Shown here: piece by piece, positions 26,340 to 33,952 of the stretch | Layout: each line of letters begins with the position of its first letter | Numbering within the stretch: position 1 is the stretch's first letter | Assembly: GCA_951813575.1 (NCBI GenBank) | Contig: OX638375.1 | Span: 3,363,042 to 3,427,041 of the forward strand | DNA length: 64,000 nucleotides | DNA from: Candidatus Binatia bacterium | Lineage (GTDB): Bacteria; Desulfobacterota; Binatia; UBA9968; JAJDTQ01 | Reading direction: 5' to 3' | Notes under the pieces: model-generated | The model's input: the letters and a program-made list of their open reading frames with translations, nothing else | Database searches by the model: none | Told to the model about the DNA's origin: nothing | Position numbers and translations under genes: made by a program

Positions 26340-27641
26340 ATGAACATCAAAACCAGACCCTGCGACGGACTGCACGGAACCATCCGTATCATCTCGTCGA
26401 AGTATCATTTCACGCGGGCGATGATCATGGGGTCGCTGGCCCACGGGCGGAGCACCATCGCGGACGTGACCGGGGCCTTCGTGGGCAAGATGACTTCGAC
26501 CACCGAGAACATTGCGGCGTTCGGTCCGAGCATCGAGTTCACCGAGGATACCTGTGTCATTGACGGCGGTGACTATCGTACGCCCGGGGACGTCATCGAT
26601 GTCGACGACTCGGGCACCACGCTTCAGTTCTTGCTCGGGGTTGCGGCGGCAATCCCGGGATGGACGGTCTTCACGGGCGGCGAGTCTCTGCGCAGGCGGC
26701 CCATGAGGTCGCTCCTGGACAGTCTGTCTTTGCTGGGCGTCGATTGCCATTCCGCCCAGGGGGACGGAACGGCGCCCATCATTGTCCGCGGCGGCGGTTT
26801 CGCCGGCGGCGAAACGGAAATCTCCGGTTTTATTTCGCAGTGGCTGTCGGGCGTCTTGATCTGCGCGCCGCTCAGTCGCGACGGGGTGACGGTCCGGGTC
26901 ACGGATACGTTGCGCGAGAAGCCCTACATCGACATGACGTTGCAGATGCTCGATGCCTTCGGGATCGAATATGACGCGAGCCGGGCTCCCGATCTGTATG
27001 TCGTGCCCGGCGGACAGACGTACAAGCCGGCGAGTCTGACGATTCCCGGTGATTTCTGTGTTGCGTCGGTGCCCATGGTTGCGGCCGCCATCACGCCGGG
27101 CTCGGACATCACGTTGCAGAATCTGGATATGGCCAGCATTCATCCGGAGAAGAGAATCGTCGAGATCATGCTTGAAATGGGCGCCGATCTGACTATCGAC
27201 TCGGCAGCCAAGACGATCCGGGTGCGGGGCTCGAAGCCGATGCGCGGGGTGGAAATCGATGTTACCCACTCACCGGATCTGGTACCCATCCTGTCGGTAT
27301 TGGGTTGTTTCGCCGAAGGGACGACGCGGATCGTGAACGGCGAGCATGTCCGCTACAAGGAGAGTGATCGGATCGCCTCCATGATGGAGTTGGTCAAGAT
27401 CGGCGCGCGCATCGAGGAACGGCGGGACGGGCTCGATATCGTGGGCATCGACGGCTATCGCGGTGCGGCCACGCTCGACTCTTACTTTGATCACCGGGTG
27501 GCGACGGCGTTGTCGGTGGCGGGCCTGAAGGGCGATCAGGAGATCACCGTGGCCAGGGCGGAGAACTTCGCCCAGTCCTATCCGGGTTTCATCGACGACA
27601 TGAATGGGCTGGGGGCCTCTCTGAGCATCGAGGACGCGTGA
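26340..27641 (+). CDS. EPSP-synthase-family enolpyruvyl transferase (divergent AroA-like)
   Basis: This 433-residue protein of the EPSPS/MurA two-domain fold transfers the enolpyruvyl group of PEP to a hydroxyl acceptor. Visible family blocks are DDSGTTLQFLLGVAA (usually NAGTALRFL), the GDFCVASVPMVAAAI strand, the catalytic Asp in HSPDLVPILSVLG, KESDRI with the catalytic Glu, and FDHRVATALSVAGL. Two positions differ from standard AroA: the KS pair at the N-terminus is KY (SSKYHFTRAMI), and the late Lys in the CxxK(S/T)(F/Y)P region is Gln (FAQSYPGF). The substrate may therefore not be shikimate 3-phosphate. It is alone on its strand, opposite a peptide transporter operon. Confidence 0.8.
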   Translation: MNIKTRPCDGLHGTIRIISSKYHFTRAMIMGSLAHGRSTIADVTGAFVGKMTSTTENIAAFGPSIEFTEDTCVIDGGDYRTPGDVIDVDDSGTTLQFLLGVAAAIPGWTVFTGGESLRRRPMRSLLDSLSLLGVDCHSAQGDGTAPIIVRGGGFAGGETEISGFISQWLSGVLICAPLSRDGVTVRVTDTLREKPYIDMTLQMLDAFGIEYDASRAPDLYVVPGGQTYKPASLTIPGDFCVASVPMVAAAITPGSDITLQNLDMASIHPEKRIVEIMLEMGADLTIDSAAKTIRVRGSKPMRGVEIDVTHSPDLVPILSVLGCFAEGTTRIVNGEHVRYKESDRIASMMELVKIGARIEERRDGLDIVGIDGYRGAATLDSYFDHRVATALSVAGLKGDQEITVARAENFAQSYPGFIDDMNGLGASLSIEDA

Positions 27642-27681
27642 CAAGCTGACCCCCGGCGGTCCGGAATCCAGCCTTGAAGCC

Positions 27682-28611
27682 TCACAGGCGACCCACGTCG
27701 AGGAGGCGCCGGTCCATGATGTCCCGCAACGCGTCGCCCAGTAGATTGAACGCGAGGATGGCGAGGAATATCGCGAAACCCGGAAAAATGCTCATCCACC
27801 ACAGCGTCCAGTGCTGCATGCCCGTCGAGATCATCACCCCCCAACTCGGGGTGGGTGGCTGAGCGCCGAGGCCGAGGAAGTTGAGGGCGGATTCGATCAG
27901 CAGGGCGCTCGACGCAACCACCGCCGAGAAGACGATCACGTTGCCGGCGGCGTTCGGCCATATGTGCTTGAACGCGATCCGGGTGTTGCTGGCGCCGGCG
28001 GCGCGGGCGGCCTCGACGAACTCCATCGACTTGAGACTCAAGACTTCGCCGCGCACGAGCCGGGCGAACATGCCGAGTTTTGCCAAGGCGATGGCGAGGA
28101 TGGTGTAGAAGAGATTGGGCCCGAGTGCCGCCACGATGGCCAACGCCAGGATCAAGGGCGGAATGGCCAACAGGGCGTCGATCACCCGCATGATCAAGGC
28201 GTCCCAGAACCTGCCCAGGTACGCCGCGATGAATCCGAGGACCGCCCCCGCCATCAGTGACAAGGCAACGGCGCCGGCCACGACTTGCAGGGTGACCCGC
28301 CCGCCGAAGATGATGCGGCTGGCGATGTCGCGGCCGAGTTCGTCGGTTCCCAGCCAGTGGGTGGCGCTCGGTGGCTCCAGTATTTTCTCGACGTTGACAT
28401 GTTGCGGATCGAAGGGCGACAACAGCGGCGCGAGGACCGCCATCAACACGAGGCCGAGAGCGAGAACCGTCCCCACGGCGCCCTGCCGGTGCTGGAACAG
28501 ATCGCGCACCAGGCGGGGTTCCGCCCCAACGCCGGGCGCGGATGTTTTCTCGGCAGCGCCGGTTCCCATGCCTGATCGGGGCGTTTCTTGTGTTTCTGGT
28601 ACCTGGCTCAC
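27682..28611 (-). CDS. peptide/nickel-type ABC transporter permease (DppC-like)
   Basis: This 309-residue inner-membrane permease follows the DppB-like gene by 16 bases. An N-terminal tail of about 40 residues precedes the first membrane helix (GTVLALGLVLMAVLAPLL), then the short periplasmic linker ending in HWLGTDELGRDIASRIIFGG, the hallmark of DppC/OppC proteins, and five more helices. The EAA loop EAARAAGASNTRIAFKHIWP contacts the ATPase. It forms a heterodimeric channel with the DppB-like subunit. It is last in its operon; no ATPase genes follow within the window. Confidence 0.92.
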   Translation of the reverse strand: MSQVPETQETPRSGMGTGAAEKTSAPGVGAEPRLVRDLFQHRQGAVGTVLALGLVLMAVLAPLLSPFDPQHVNVEKILEPPSATHWLGTDELGRDIASRIIFGGRVTLQVVAGAVALSLMAGAVLGFIAAYLGRFWDALIMRVIDALLAIPPLILALAIVAALGPNLFYTILAIALAKLGMFARLVRGEVLSLKSMEFVEAARAAGASNTRIAFKHIWPNAAGNVIVFSAVVASSALLIESALNFLGLGAQPPTPSWGVMISTGMQHWTLWWMSIFPGFAIFLAILAFNLLGDALRDIMDRRLLDVGRL

Positions 28612-28627
28612 GACCCTGGCCTTCCCG

Positions 28628-29581
28628 TTACACGATCAGTAGCTGCCTGATTCTCGGATCGACGTACGCGTACAGTATGTCGGTGATCAGGTTCACGAAT
28701 ATCACCAGCAGGACGATCAGGAAGATGCCGCTTTGAACCACCGGAAAATCCCGCGTGGACACCGCGGCGACAATGAGGCTCCCCAGTCCCGGCGTTGAAA
28801 AGATCGTCTCGGTCACGATGGCCCCGCCCAGCATGTTTCCGAGCTGCAGGCCCACCAACGTCAGGACGGGTATGAGCGCGTTACGCAGGATGTGCTTCCG
28901 GACGATGGCGGACCAGGGCAGGCCCTTGGCATGGGCGGTTCGGACGTAGTCGTGCGACAGCACCTGCAAGACGCTCGCGCGTGTCTGGCGAATGATCAGC
29001 GGCGCGACGTGCAGGCCGACGGTCAAGGCCGGCAAGATCATGAGCTTCAGGTTTTCGACGGGGGATTCCGTGAAAGGAACGTAGCCGGAGGGTGGCAGCA
29101 AGTTGAAAACGATGGCGAACAGGAGAATCAGCAGGACCCCAAGCCAGAAATAGGGGACGCCAAGGGCTATGGCCGAGAACATCCCGATAAGGGTGTCGAC
29201 GGTCGTGCCGCGTCGAAGCGCGGCCAGTATGCCGCAGGGAAGACCGATGAGGAGGGCAATCGTCAGGGCCAGGGCGCTCAACTCCAGCGAGACCGGCAGA
29301 CGGTCGACCAGCATGGCCCAGACCCGTTCATTGCTGTGGAGTGACCGGCCCAGGTCGCCGCTCAGGGTCCTGGTCAGCCAGTCCACGTATTGGACGAACA
29401 TCGGCCGATCGAATCCGTACTGCTGGCGCGCGATCTCGCGTTGTTCGGGGGTCGCGAACTCGCCCAGTACCGTCAGGGTGGGATCCCCCGGTATCACGTT
29501 GATGACGAAGAAGACGAAGAACGAGACCAGCAGGACCACCGGGACGGTTTGTCCGATTCGCTTCGAAATGAATAGAAGCAT
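28628..29581 (-). CDS. peptide/nickel-type ABC transporter permease (DppB-like)
   Basis: This 317-residue permease starts MLLFISKRIGQTVPVVLLVS with the family motif NVIPGDPT and six predicted membrane helices. The cytoplasmic EAA-type loop VRTAHAKGLPWSAIVRKHIL and LGNMLGGAIVTETIFSTPGL are diagnostic of DppB/OppB. It pairs with the DppC-like protein encoded next and receives oligopeptide-type ligands from the binding protein encoded upstream across a 184-bp spacer holding a large inverted repeat. Confidence 0.93.
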   Translation of the reverse strand: MLLFISKRIGQTVPVVLLVSFFVFFVINVIPGDPTLTVLGEFATPEQREIARQQYGFDRPMFVQYVDWLTRTLSGDLGRSLHSNERVWAMLVDRLPVSLELSALALTIALLIGLPCGILAALRRGTTVDTLIGMFSAIALGVPYFWLGVLLILLFAIVFNLLPPSGYVPFTESPVENLKLMILPALTVGLHVAPLIIRQTRASVLQVLSHDYVRTAHAKGLPWSAIVRKHILRNALIPVLTLVGLQLGNMLGGAIVTETIFSTPGLGSLIVAAVSTRDFPVVQSGIFLIVLLVIFVNLITDILYAYVDPRIRQLLIV

Positions 29582-29607
29582 CAGCCCGAGGGCGGAGTGT
29601 GGGGGTT

Positions 29608-29731
29608 GGCGCCCTTCGACTTCGCGCCGCTTGCGCGGCGCTACGCTCAGGACGAACGGGATTACTAAAGACTCATAAACGTAACCGTTCGTCCTGAGCG
29701 CCGCGCAAGCGGCGCGAAGTCGAAGGGCGCC
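29608..29731. repeat. large intergenic inverted repeat in the peptide transporter operon
   Basis: Arms 29608-29659 and 29685-29731 are complementary over about 47 bp apart from a four-base insertion, with a 25-base loop. Sub-motifs GGCGCCCTTCGACTTCGCG and CTGAGCG...GGACGAACGG are of the dispersed REP-like kind. Between the binding-protein and permease genes it could stabilise or attenuate mRNA. Confidence 0.8.
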
Positions 29732-29765
29732 AGACGGTATTTTTCAACCAACCTGTTCGGCGCGC

Positions 29766-31337
29766 CTATTTCGCCGTCCAGGCTTCGGCAAACACCCAGG
29801 CACCGCCCACCGTGCGCTTCAGGTTCTGCACCGAGGTCCGCTCGACCTGGGACGACTCCATGAAGAACAGGAAGCCGTAAAGCGCATTGTCGACCAGGTA
29901 GGCCTGGATCTCGCGGTAGAGACCCTTCCTGACCGATTGATCGGTTTGCCGGGCGGCATTGTCGATCATGTCGAACAGCTTGTTGTCACTCACTCCGGTC
30001 CGCTGAATGCGCGCGCGCCGTCCGAATATGCGTCCGAACGTCTGGGCCGGGTCGATGCCGGGCACCGTGAAGCGGCCGATGCCGAACATGTGGTTCTTGG
30101 CCCGCAAGCTGGCCTGCATCGACTGGCGGTCGACGGTCTTGATCGTGAGATTGATGCCGGCCTCTTTCAGTTGCGCCTGCATGAGCTGAGCCACGGTCGA
30201 ATCGGGTTGACGCTTGATGATGTCCAACCGCGCGTCCAGGCCATCCTTGTGCCCGGCCTCGGCGAGCAGTTGCTTCGCCCGCGCGGGATCATGACCGTAC
30301 TTCTCGAGTGTTGCGTCGAACACCCAGTTCTGGTTGGGGATCAGCGTTGGCGTGACCTGTCCTCGGCCGAGGGTGATCACCTTCATCATCGTTTGACGAT
30401 CGAGGCCGAACAGGACCGCCTGTCTCAACCGAATGTCGTCGAACGGCGGCTTGGAAATGTTGAACGCGAACATGACGTGCCGGCCATTGCCGGTGCGCAC
30501 GAGCCGGAGGTTGGCATCGCCGCTCACCGTCTTCAGATCCCGGGCCGAGACGGTGTCGATGACATGGACGTTGCCGGACTTGACCTCGATAACCTTCACC
30601 GCGCTCTTCTTGATGAACCGGATGATGACGCTGTCGAGATAGGGCAATGGTTTTCCGTCGGCGCCGTTCCGCCAGTAATCGGGGTTTCGTTCGAGGACGA
30701 TCCTGGACCCTGACTGCCAACTGGCGAACTTGAAGGGGCCGGTCCCCGACGGGTTCCTGCCATAGTCCTGCCCGTGCTTCTCTATGGCGGCGGGCGACGC
30801 AATCAGGCCGGCGAAGGCGATGGCCGGTAGCGCGGCCGAACTCGGCGCCTTGAGATTGATCCGCAATTCGTAGGGGCCGCGCACTTCCACCCCTGTGATG
30901 GCCGACAAGTCGGAGGCCCGCGGCGCGTTCAGCTCCTTTGAAAGCGCCCGACGGAAAGTCACCGCCGCGGCTTCCGCGTTGAACGCCGTGCCGTCATGGA
31001 ACTTCACGCCTTGCCGCAATGTGAAGTCGATCGATTTCTTGTCACCGGTAAACTTCCAGCTTGTCGCCAGTCCGGGGCCGACTTCGCCGCTCCCCGTAAT
31101 CTCCAGGAGCGATTCATAAATCTGCCGCCAGACGTAGTGGTCCAGGTTGCCCCCGTCGCCGAACAACGGGTCGAGGGACTTCGGCTCCAGTACGGTAGCG
31201 CCGACAATGGTTCCGCCTCGTACCGGCTTGTCCTGGGCGAAGGCCGGGTATGCCGCGGCGACGGATACGAAAATCACGGTGGCGAGGAACACGGACAGGT
31301 TACGCGTGCGTCGCGTTCCCCGGTTTGCAATATTCAT
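29766..31337 (-). CDS. peptide ABC transporter substrate-binding protein (SBP_bac_5)
   Basis: This 523-residue periplasmic binding protein has an N-terminal basic stretch (RGTRRTRN), a hydrophobic core and a cleavage site near AFAQD that form a signal peptide. The mature part shows the family-5 pattern: GGTIVGATVLEPKSLDPLFG, YESLLEITGSGEVGPGLATSW, DFTLRQGVKFHDGTAFNAEA. It captures oligopeptides, opines or similar ligands for the two permeases encoded downstream. It is first in the minus-strand operon. The exact ligand cannot be read from the sequence. Confidence 0.93.
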   Translation of the reverse strand: MNIANRGTRRTRNLSVFLATVIFVSVAAAYPAFAQDKPVRGGTIVGATVLEPKSLDPLFGDGGNLDHYVWRQIYESLLEITGSGEVGPGLATSWKFTGDKKSIDFTLRQGVKFHDGTAFNAEAAAVTFRRALSKELNAPRASDLSAITGVEVRGPYELRINLKAPSSAALPAIAFAGLIASPAAIEKHGQDYGRNPSGTGPFKFASWQSGSRIVLERNPDYWRNGADGKPLPYLDSVIIRFIKKSAVKVIEVKSGNVHVIDTVSARDLKTVSGDANLRLVRTGNGRHVMFAFNISKPPFDDIRLRQAVLFGLDRQTMMKVITLGRGQVTPTLIPNQNWVFDATLEKYGHDPARAKQLLAEAGHKDGLDARLDIIKRQPDSTVAQLMQAQLKEAGINLTIKTVDRQSMQASLRAKNHMFGIGRFTVPGIDPAQTFGRIFGRRARIQRTGVSDNKLFDMIDNAARQTDQSVRKGLYREIQAYLVDNALYGFLFFMESSQVERTSVQNLKRTVGGAWVFAEAWTAK

Positions 31338-31445
31338 AGGTCAACCTTTCCAGCGGACAACTTGGATTGCGTGGATCCCCAGTGAGGGGCGCCACGTTAA
31401 CAAAATAGGCGGGCGCGTGTCAAATTTACGAGAAAGACCTGGAAT

Positions 31446-31528
31446 CTTTCAACTGGCCGGACCTTAGCCTTTCAAATAGCCGCTCCCTAAACTTGCAATC
31501 AGCCGCATGCTGAAGTTACAATCAGCCG
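31446..31528 (+). repeat. four 14-bp direct repeats at exact 23-bp period before the ATPase start
   Basis: Repeats start at 31446, 31469, 31492 and 31515; consensus roughly sTTnCAAnnnGCCG. The last copy ends at the base before ATG 31529. A regular period close to two helical turns would put a DNA-binding protein on nearly the same face each time, as in operators or iterons. A shorter relic of the array is at 25750. Confidence 0.8.
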
Positions 31529-32881
31529 ATGGCTGACAGTGGCTTTTACACACGATACATCGGGCAGCGGCTGGCCGAGGCGCTGGCGGATTCGCCGGTG
31601 GTCCTGATCCAGGGTCCGCGCCAGTGCGGCAAGACAACCCTGGCGCAGATGCTGTGTCCTCCGGCGATCTCGGTTCGGCCGGACGCGCGAAAGGTTGCGG
31701 ATGTGCCTCCGGCGGGTTTCTTGAGCGGCGAGGCCCGGAACTACGCTTACATCAGCTTCGACGACGATGTCGCACGCGTCGGTGCCGAAGAGGACCCGAT
31801 GGGCTTTGTGGCCGATCTCCCCGAGCGGGTCATCCTCGACGAGGTACAGCGGGTGCCGGCGCTCTTTACCGCCCTGAAGATGGAGGTGGACCGGAAACGG
31901 GTGCCGGGCCGTTTCGTCTTGACGGGGTCGGCCGACGTGTTGCGGGTTCCGGCGATTCAGGACTCGTTGGCGGGTCGTCTGGAGGTGATTCGTTTACATC
32001 CCCTGGCGCAAGCTGAGCTCGCAAGTGGACGGTCCGGCTCCCTGGGTCCGGATGGGATCTCCGCCTTCCTCGATGCCTTGTTCGGCCAAGGGTTCAAAAC
32101 ATCGCGGACGTCGCGGCTCGGAGCGGAGTTGTGCGACCGCGTCGCTGCCGGAGGATACCCGGCGGCTCTCGCGCGTCCGCCCGGACGCCGGCGCGCCAAC
32201 TGGTACCGCAACTACCTCGACGCGCAGACACGGCGGGACGTGCGGGATCTTTCCCGCATTCGAACGCTCGAAGAGCTTCCGAGACTGCTCGCCCTGTCGG
32301 CCGCGCAAACAGCGAGCCTGTTCAACGTGAGCGAGTTGGCGGCACCGTTCCAGATCAGCAGGCCCACCATCCGGGACTACATCGTGCTGCTGGAGCGGGT
32401 CTTTCTGCTGGAGAGACTGCCGCCATGGCACAGCAATCGGCTCAGCCGGTTGGTCAAGACGCCGAAGCTGCACCTGGGTGATACGGGTCTTGCCTGCGCA
32501 CTGCTCGGTGTGGATGCCGCCGATCTCGCGGCTGACCGTGCCCTGTTGGGTCAGCTTCTCGAAACATTCGTCTTTCAGGAGTTGAGGCGGCAGGCGAGCT
32601 GGCAGGAGGACTTCTTCACCTTCTTCCACTACCGCGACAGAGACAAGACCGAGGTGGACATCGTCATCGAGCGCGGCACCCGGGCGGTCGCGGGCGTGGA
32701 GGTCAAGGCCGGAGCCACCGTCACCGCGGCGGACTTCCGTGGCCTGCGCAAGTTGAAGGCGGCGACGGGCAGCCGCTTTGCAGGAGGGGTCGTGGTCTAC
32801 GACGGCGAGATGTGTGTCAGCCACGGCGACGGGCTCTACGCGGTCCCGCTTCGACGGCTTTGGGAGATTGGGGCGTCATGA
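31529..32881 (+). CDS. AAA ATPase with DUF4143 domain
   Basis: This 450-residue protein has an N-terminal P-loop ATPase with Walker A GPRQCGKTTLAQ (about residue 29), Walker B VILDEVQRVP and GRFVLTGSADVL sensor region; the C-terminal DUF4143 is restriction-nuclease-like, with FVFQELRRQ, HYRDRDKTEVDIVIE and GVEVKAGATVT carrying the D-ExK-type residues. These proteins are widespread, often in mobile or accessory DNA, and their function is unknown. The start codon directly abuts a four-unit repeat array that likely controls it. Confidence 0.9.
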   Translation: MADSGFYTRYIGQRLAEALADSPVVLIQGPRQCGKTTLAQMLCPPAISVRPDARKVADVPPAGFLSGEARNYAYISFDDDVARVGAEEDPMGFVADLPERVILDEVQRVPALFTALKMEVDRKRVPGRFVLTGSADVLRVPAIQDSLAGRLEVIRLHPLAQAELASGRSGSLGPDGISAFLDALFGQGFKTSRTSRLGAELCDRVAAGGYPAALARPPGRRRANWYRNYLDAQTRRDVRDLSRIRTLEELPRLLALSAAQTASLFNVSELAAPFQISRPTIRDYIVLLERVFLLERLPPWHSNRLSRLVKTPKLHLGDTGLACALLGVDAADLAADRALLGQLLETFVFQELRRQASWQEDFFTFFHYRDRDKTEVDIVIERGTRAVAGVEVKAGATVTAADFRGLRKLKAATGSRFAGGVVVYDGEMCVSHGDGLYAVPLRRLWEIGAS

Positions 32882-33009
32882 ACGATGAGGCGACGTGGAG
32901 GAGCGTGTGTATTCGGCGCAACTCAGGTCTTCTATGCGCGACAATTGCTTGCGCGTAGGACTGGCAAGTTGCGCGTAGAGAATCGTACGCGCAAGTTACC
33001 CGCCGCGCC

Positions 33010-33942
33010 CTACAAGTACCCCTCCTCCCGATAGTACCGCTCCGCACCCGGGTGCAGCGGTATGCACATCGGCCCCTCTTCCGTGTTCCGGCAAATCCGG
33101 CTCATGTCGAACCGATCGCCGTCCACCGGCATGGTGTCTTTTCTGGCGGCGATGGCCTTGACCACCGCGTAGGCGAGGTCGTCGGGAAAGTCGGCGCGAC
33201 AGAAGAGCGGCCAGCCGCCGAACTCCAGGGCGGGGACGTCCGCGTCCAGCGCTGGGAACGCGGACTTGGGAATCGTCGATCTACGAAAACCCAGTTGCTC
33301 CATTTCCGCGAAGACCGGCGGCTGCAACGGCAGCAGGACCATGTCCCGGGCCAGGGCGTCGGCGGTCCAGCCGGTGATGCCCTCGTCGAACACGGCGTCG
33401 TAGGCGCCTTGCCTGATGCCCTCCATGCGCCGCGGGTGCGAGGGGACCGGCACCTGATCCACCGTGCCGCTCCATTGCTCCACGTCCTCCAGGTTCCAGC
33501 CGCAAAGATTCAGAATCCGCCGGATCGTGAACTCCGTGGTTCCTTCAGGGCCCTGGCCCCGGGTCGACAGCCTGAGGGGCAGTTTCTTCTCGCCGATCTC
33601 TTCGAGGGAGCGCACGCCGAGGTCTCTCCTCACCGCGAAGGCGATCTTGTCCCAGGAGGGGAAGACCGCGAGATTCCGGATGTCGATCCTCTCCGAATAG
33701 GGCTCCAGCCCGTTCAACGCCATGTGGGTCACCGGCGAGGGGTTGAGGAATGCCAGGTCCGCCTTTCCCTCCGCCAGCAGCCTCGGCGCCTCGAACCCTC
33801 CGAGGCGGCTGTTGCCGACGCCGTACGAGACGACGATCTCCGACCCGTCGGGCAGGTTCCGCTCCGCGAGCCCCAGGGCGATCTCGAAGGCCTCGCCGGC
33901 GCGTATGGTCATGGTTACGGCGATCCTGATGGTGGTTGCCAT
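33010..33942 (-). CDS. TAXI-like substrate-binding protein without signal peptide
   Basis: This 310-residue protein resembles TAXI-type solute-binding proteins: TTIRIAVTMTIRAGEAFEIA, VSYGVGNSRLGGFEAPRLLA, EGKADLAFLNPSP and a C-terminal SRICRNTEEGPMCIPLHPGA then ERYYREEGYL, the closing pattern of that family. No signal peptide is visible although relatives are periplasmic. It follows the iron-type permease by ten bases and is the last gene of that operon. It may act as a cytoplasmic ligand sensor or be secreted by another route; both are inference. Confidence 0.65.
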   Translation of the reverse strand: MATTIRIAVTMTIRAGEAFEIALGLAERNLPDGSEIVVSYGVGNSRLGGFEAPRLLAEGKADLAFLNPSPVTHMALNGLEPYSERIDIRNLAVFPSWDKIAFAVRRDLGVRSLEEIGEKKLPLRLSTRGQGPEGTTEFTIRRILNLCGWNLEDVEQWSGTVDQVPVPSHPRRMEGIRQGAYDAVFDEGITGWTADALARDMVLLPLQPPVFAEMEQLGFRRSTIPKSAFPALDADVPALEFGGWPLFCRADFPDDLAYAVVKAIAARKDTMPVDGDRFDMSRICRNTEEGPMCIPLHPGAERYYREEGYL

Positions 33943-33952
33943 CGAGGTTCCG

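Noticed and set aside
32882..33009. Short repeats of TTGCGCGTAG and its complement after the DUF4143 ATPase gene
   Set aside because: Two direct and one inverted copy in 128 bases are suggestive of a terminator or operator, but they are too few and irregular to name.
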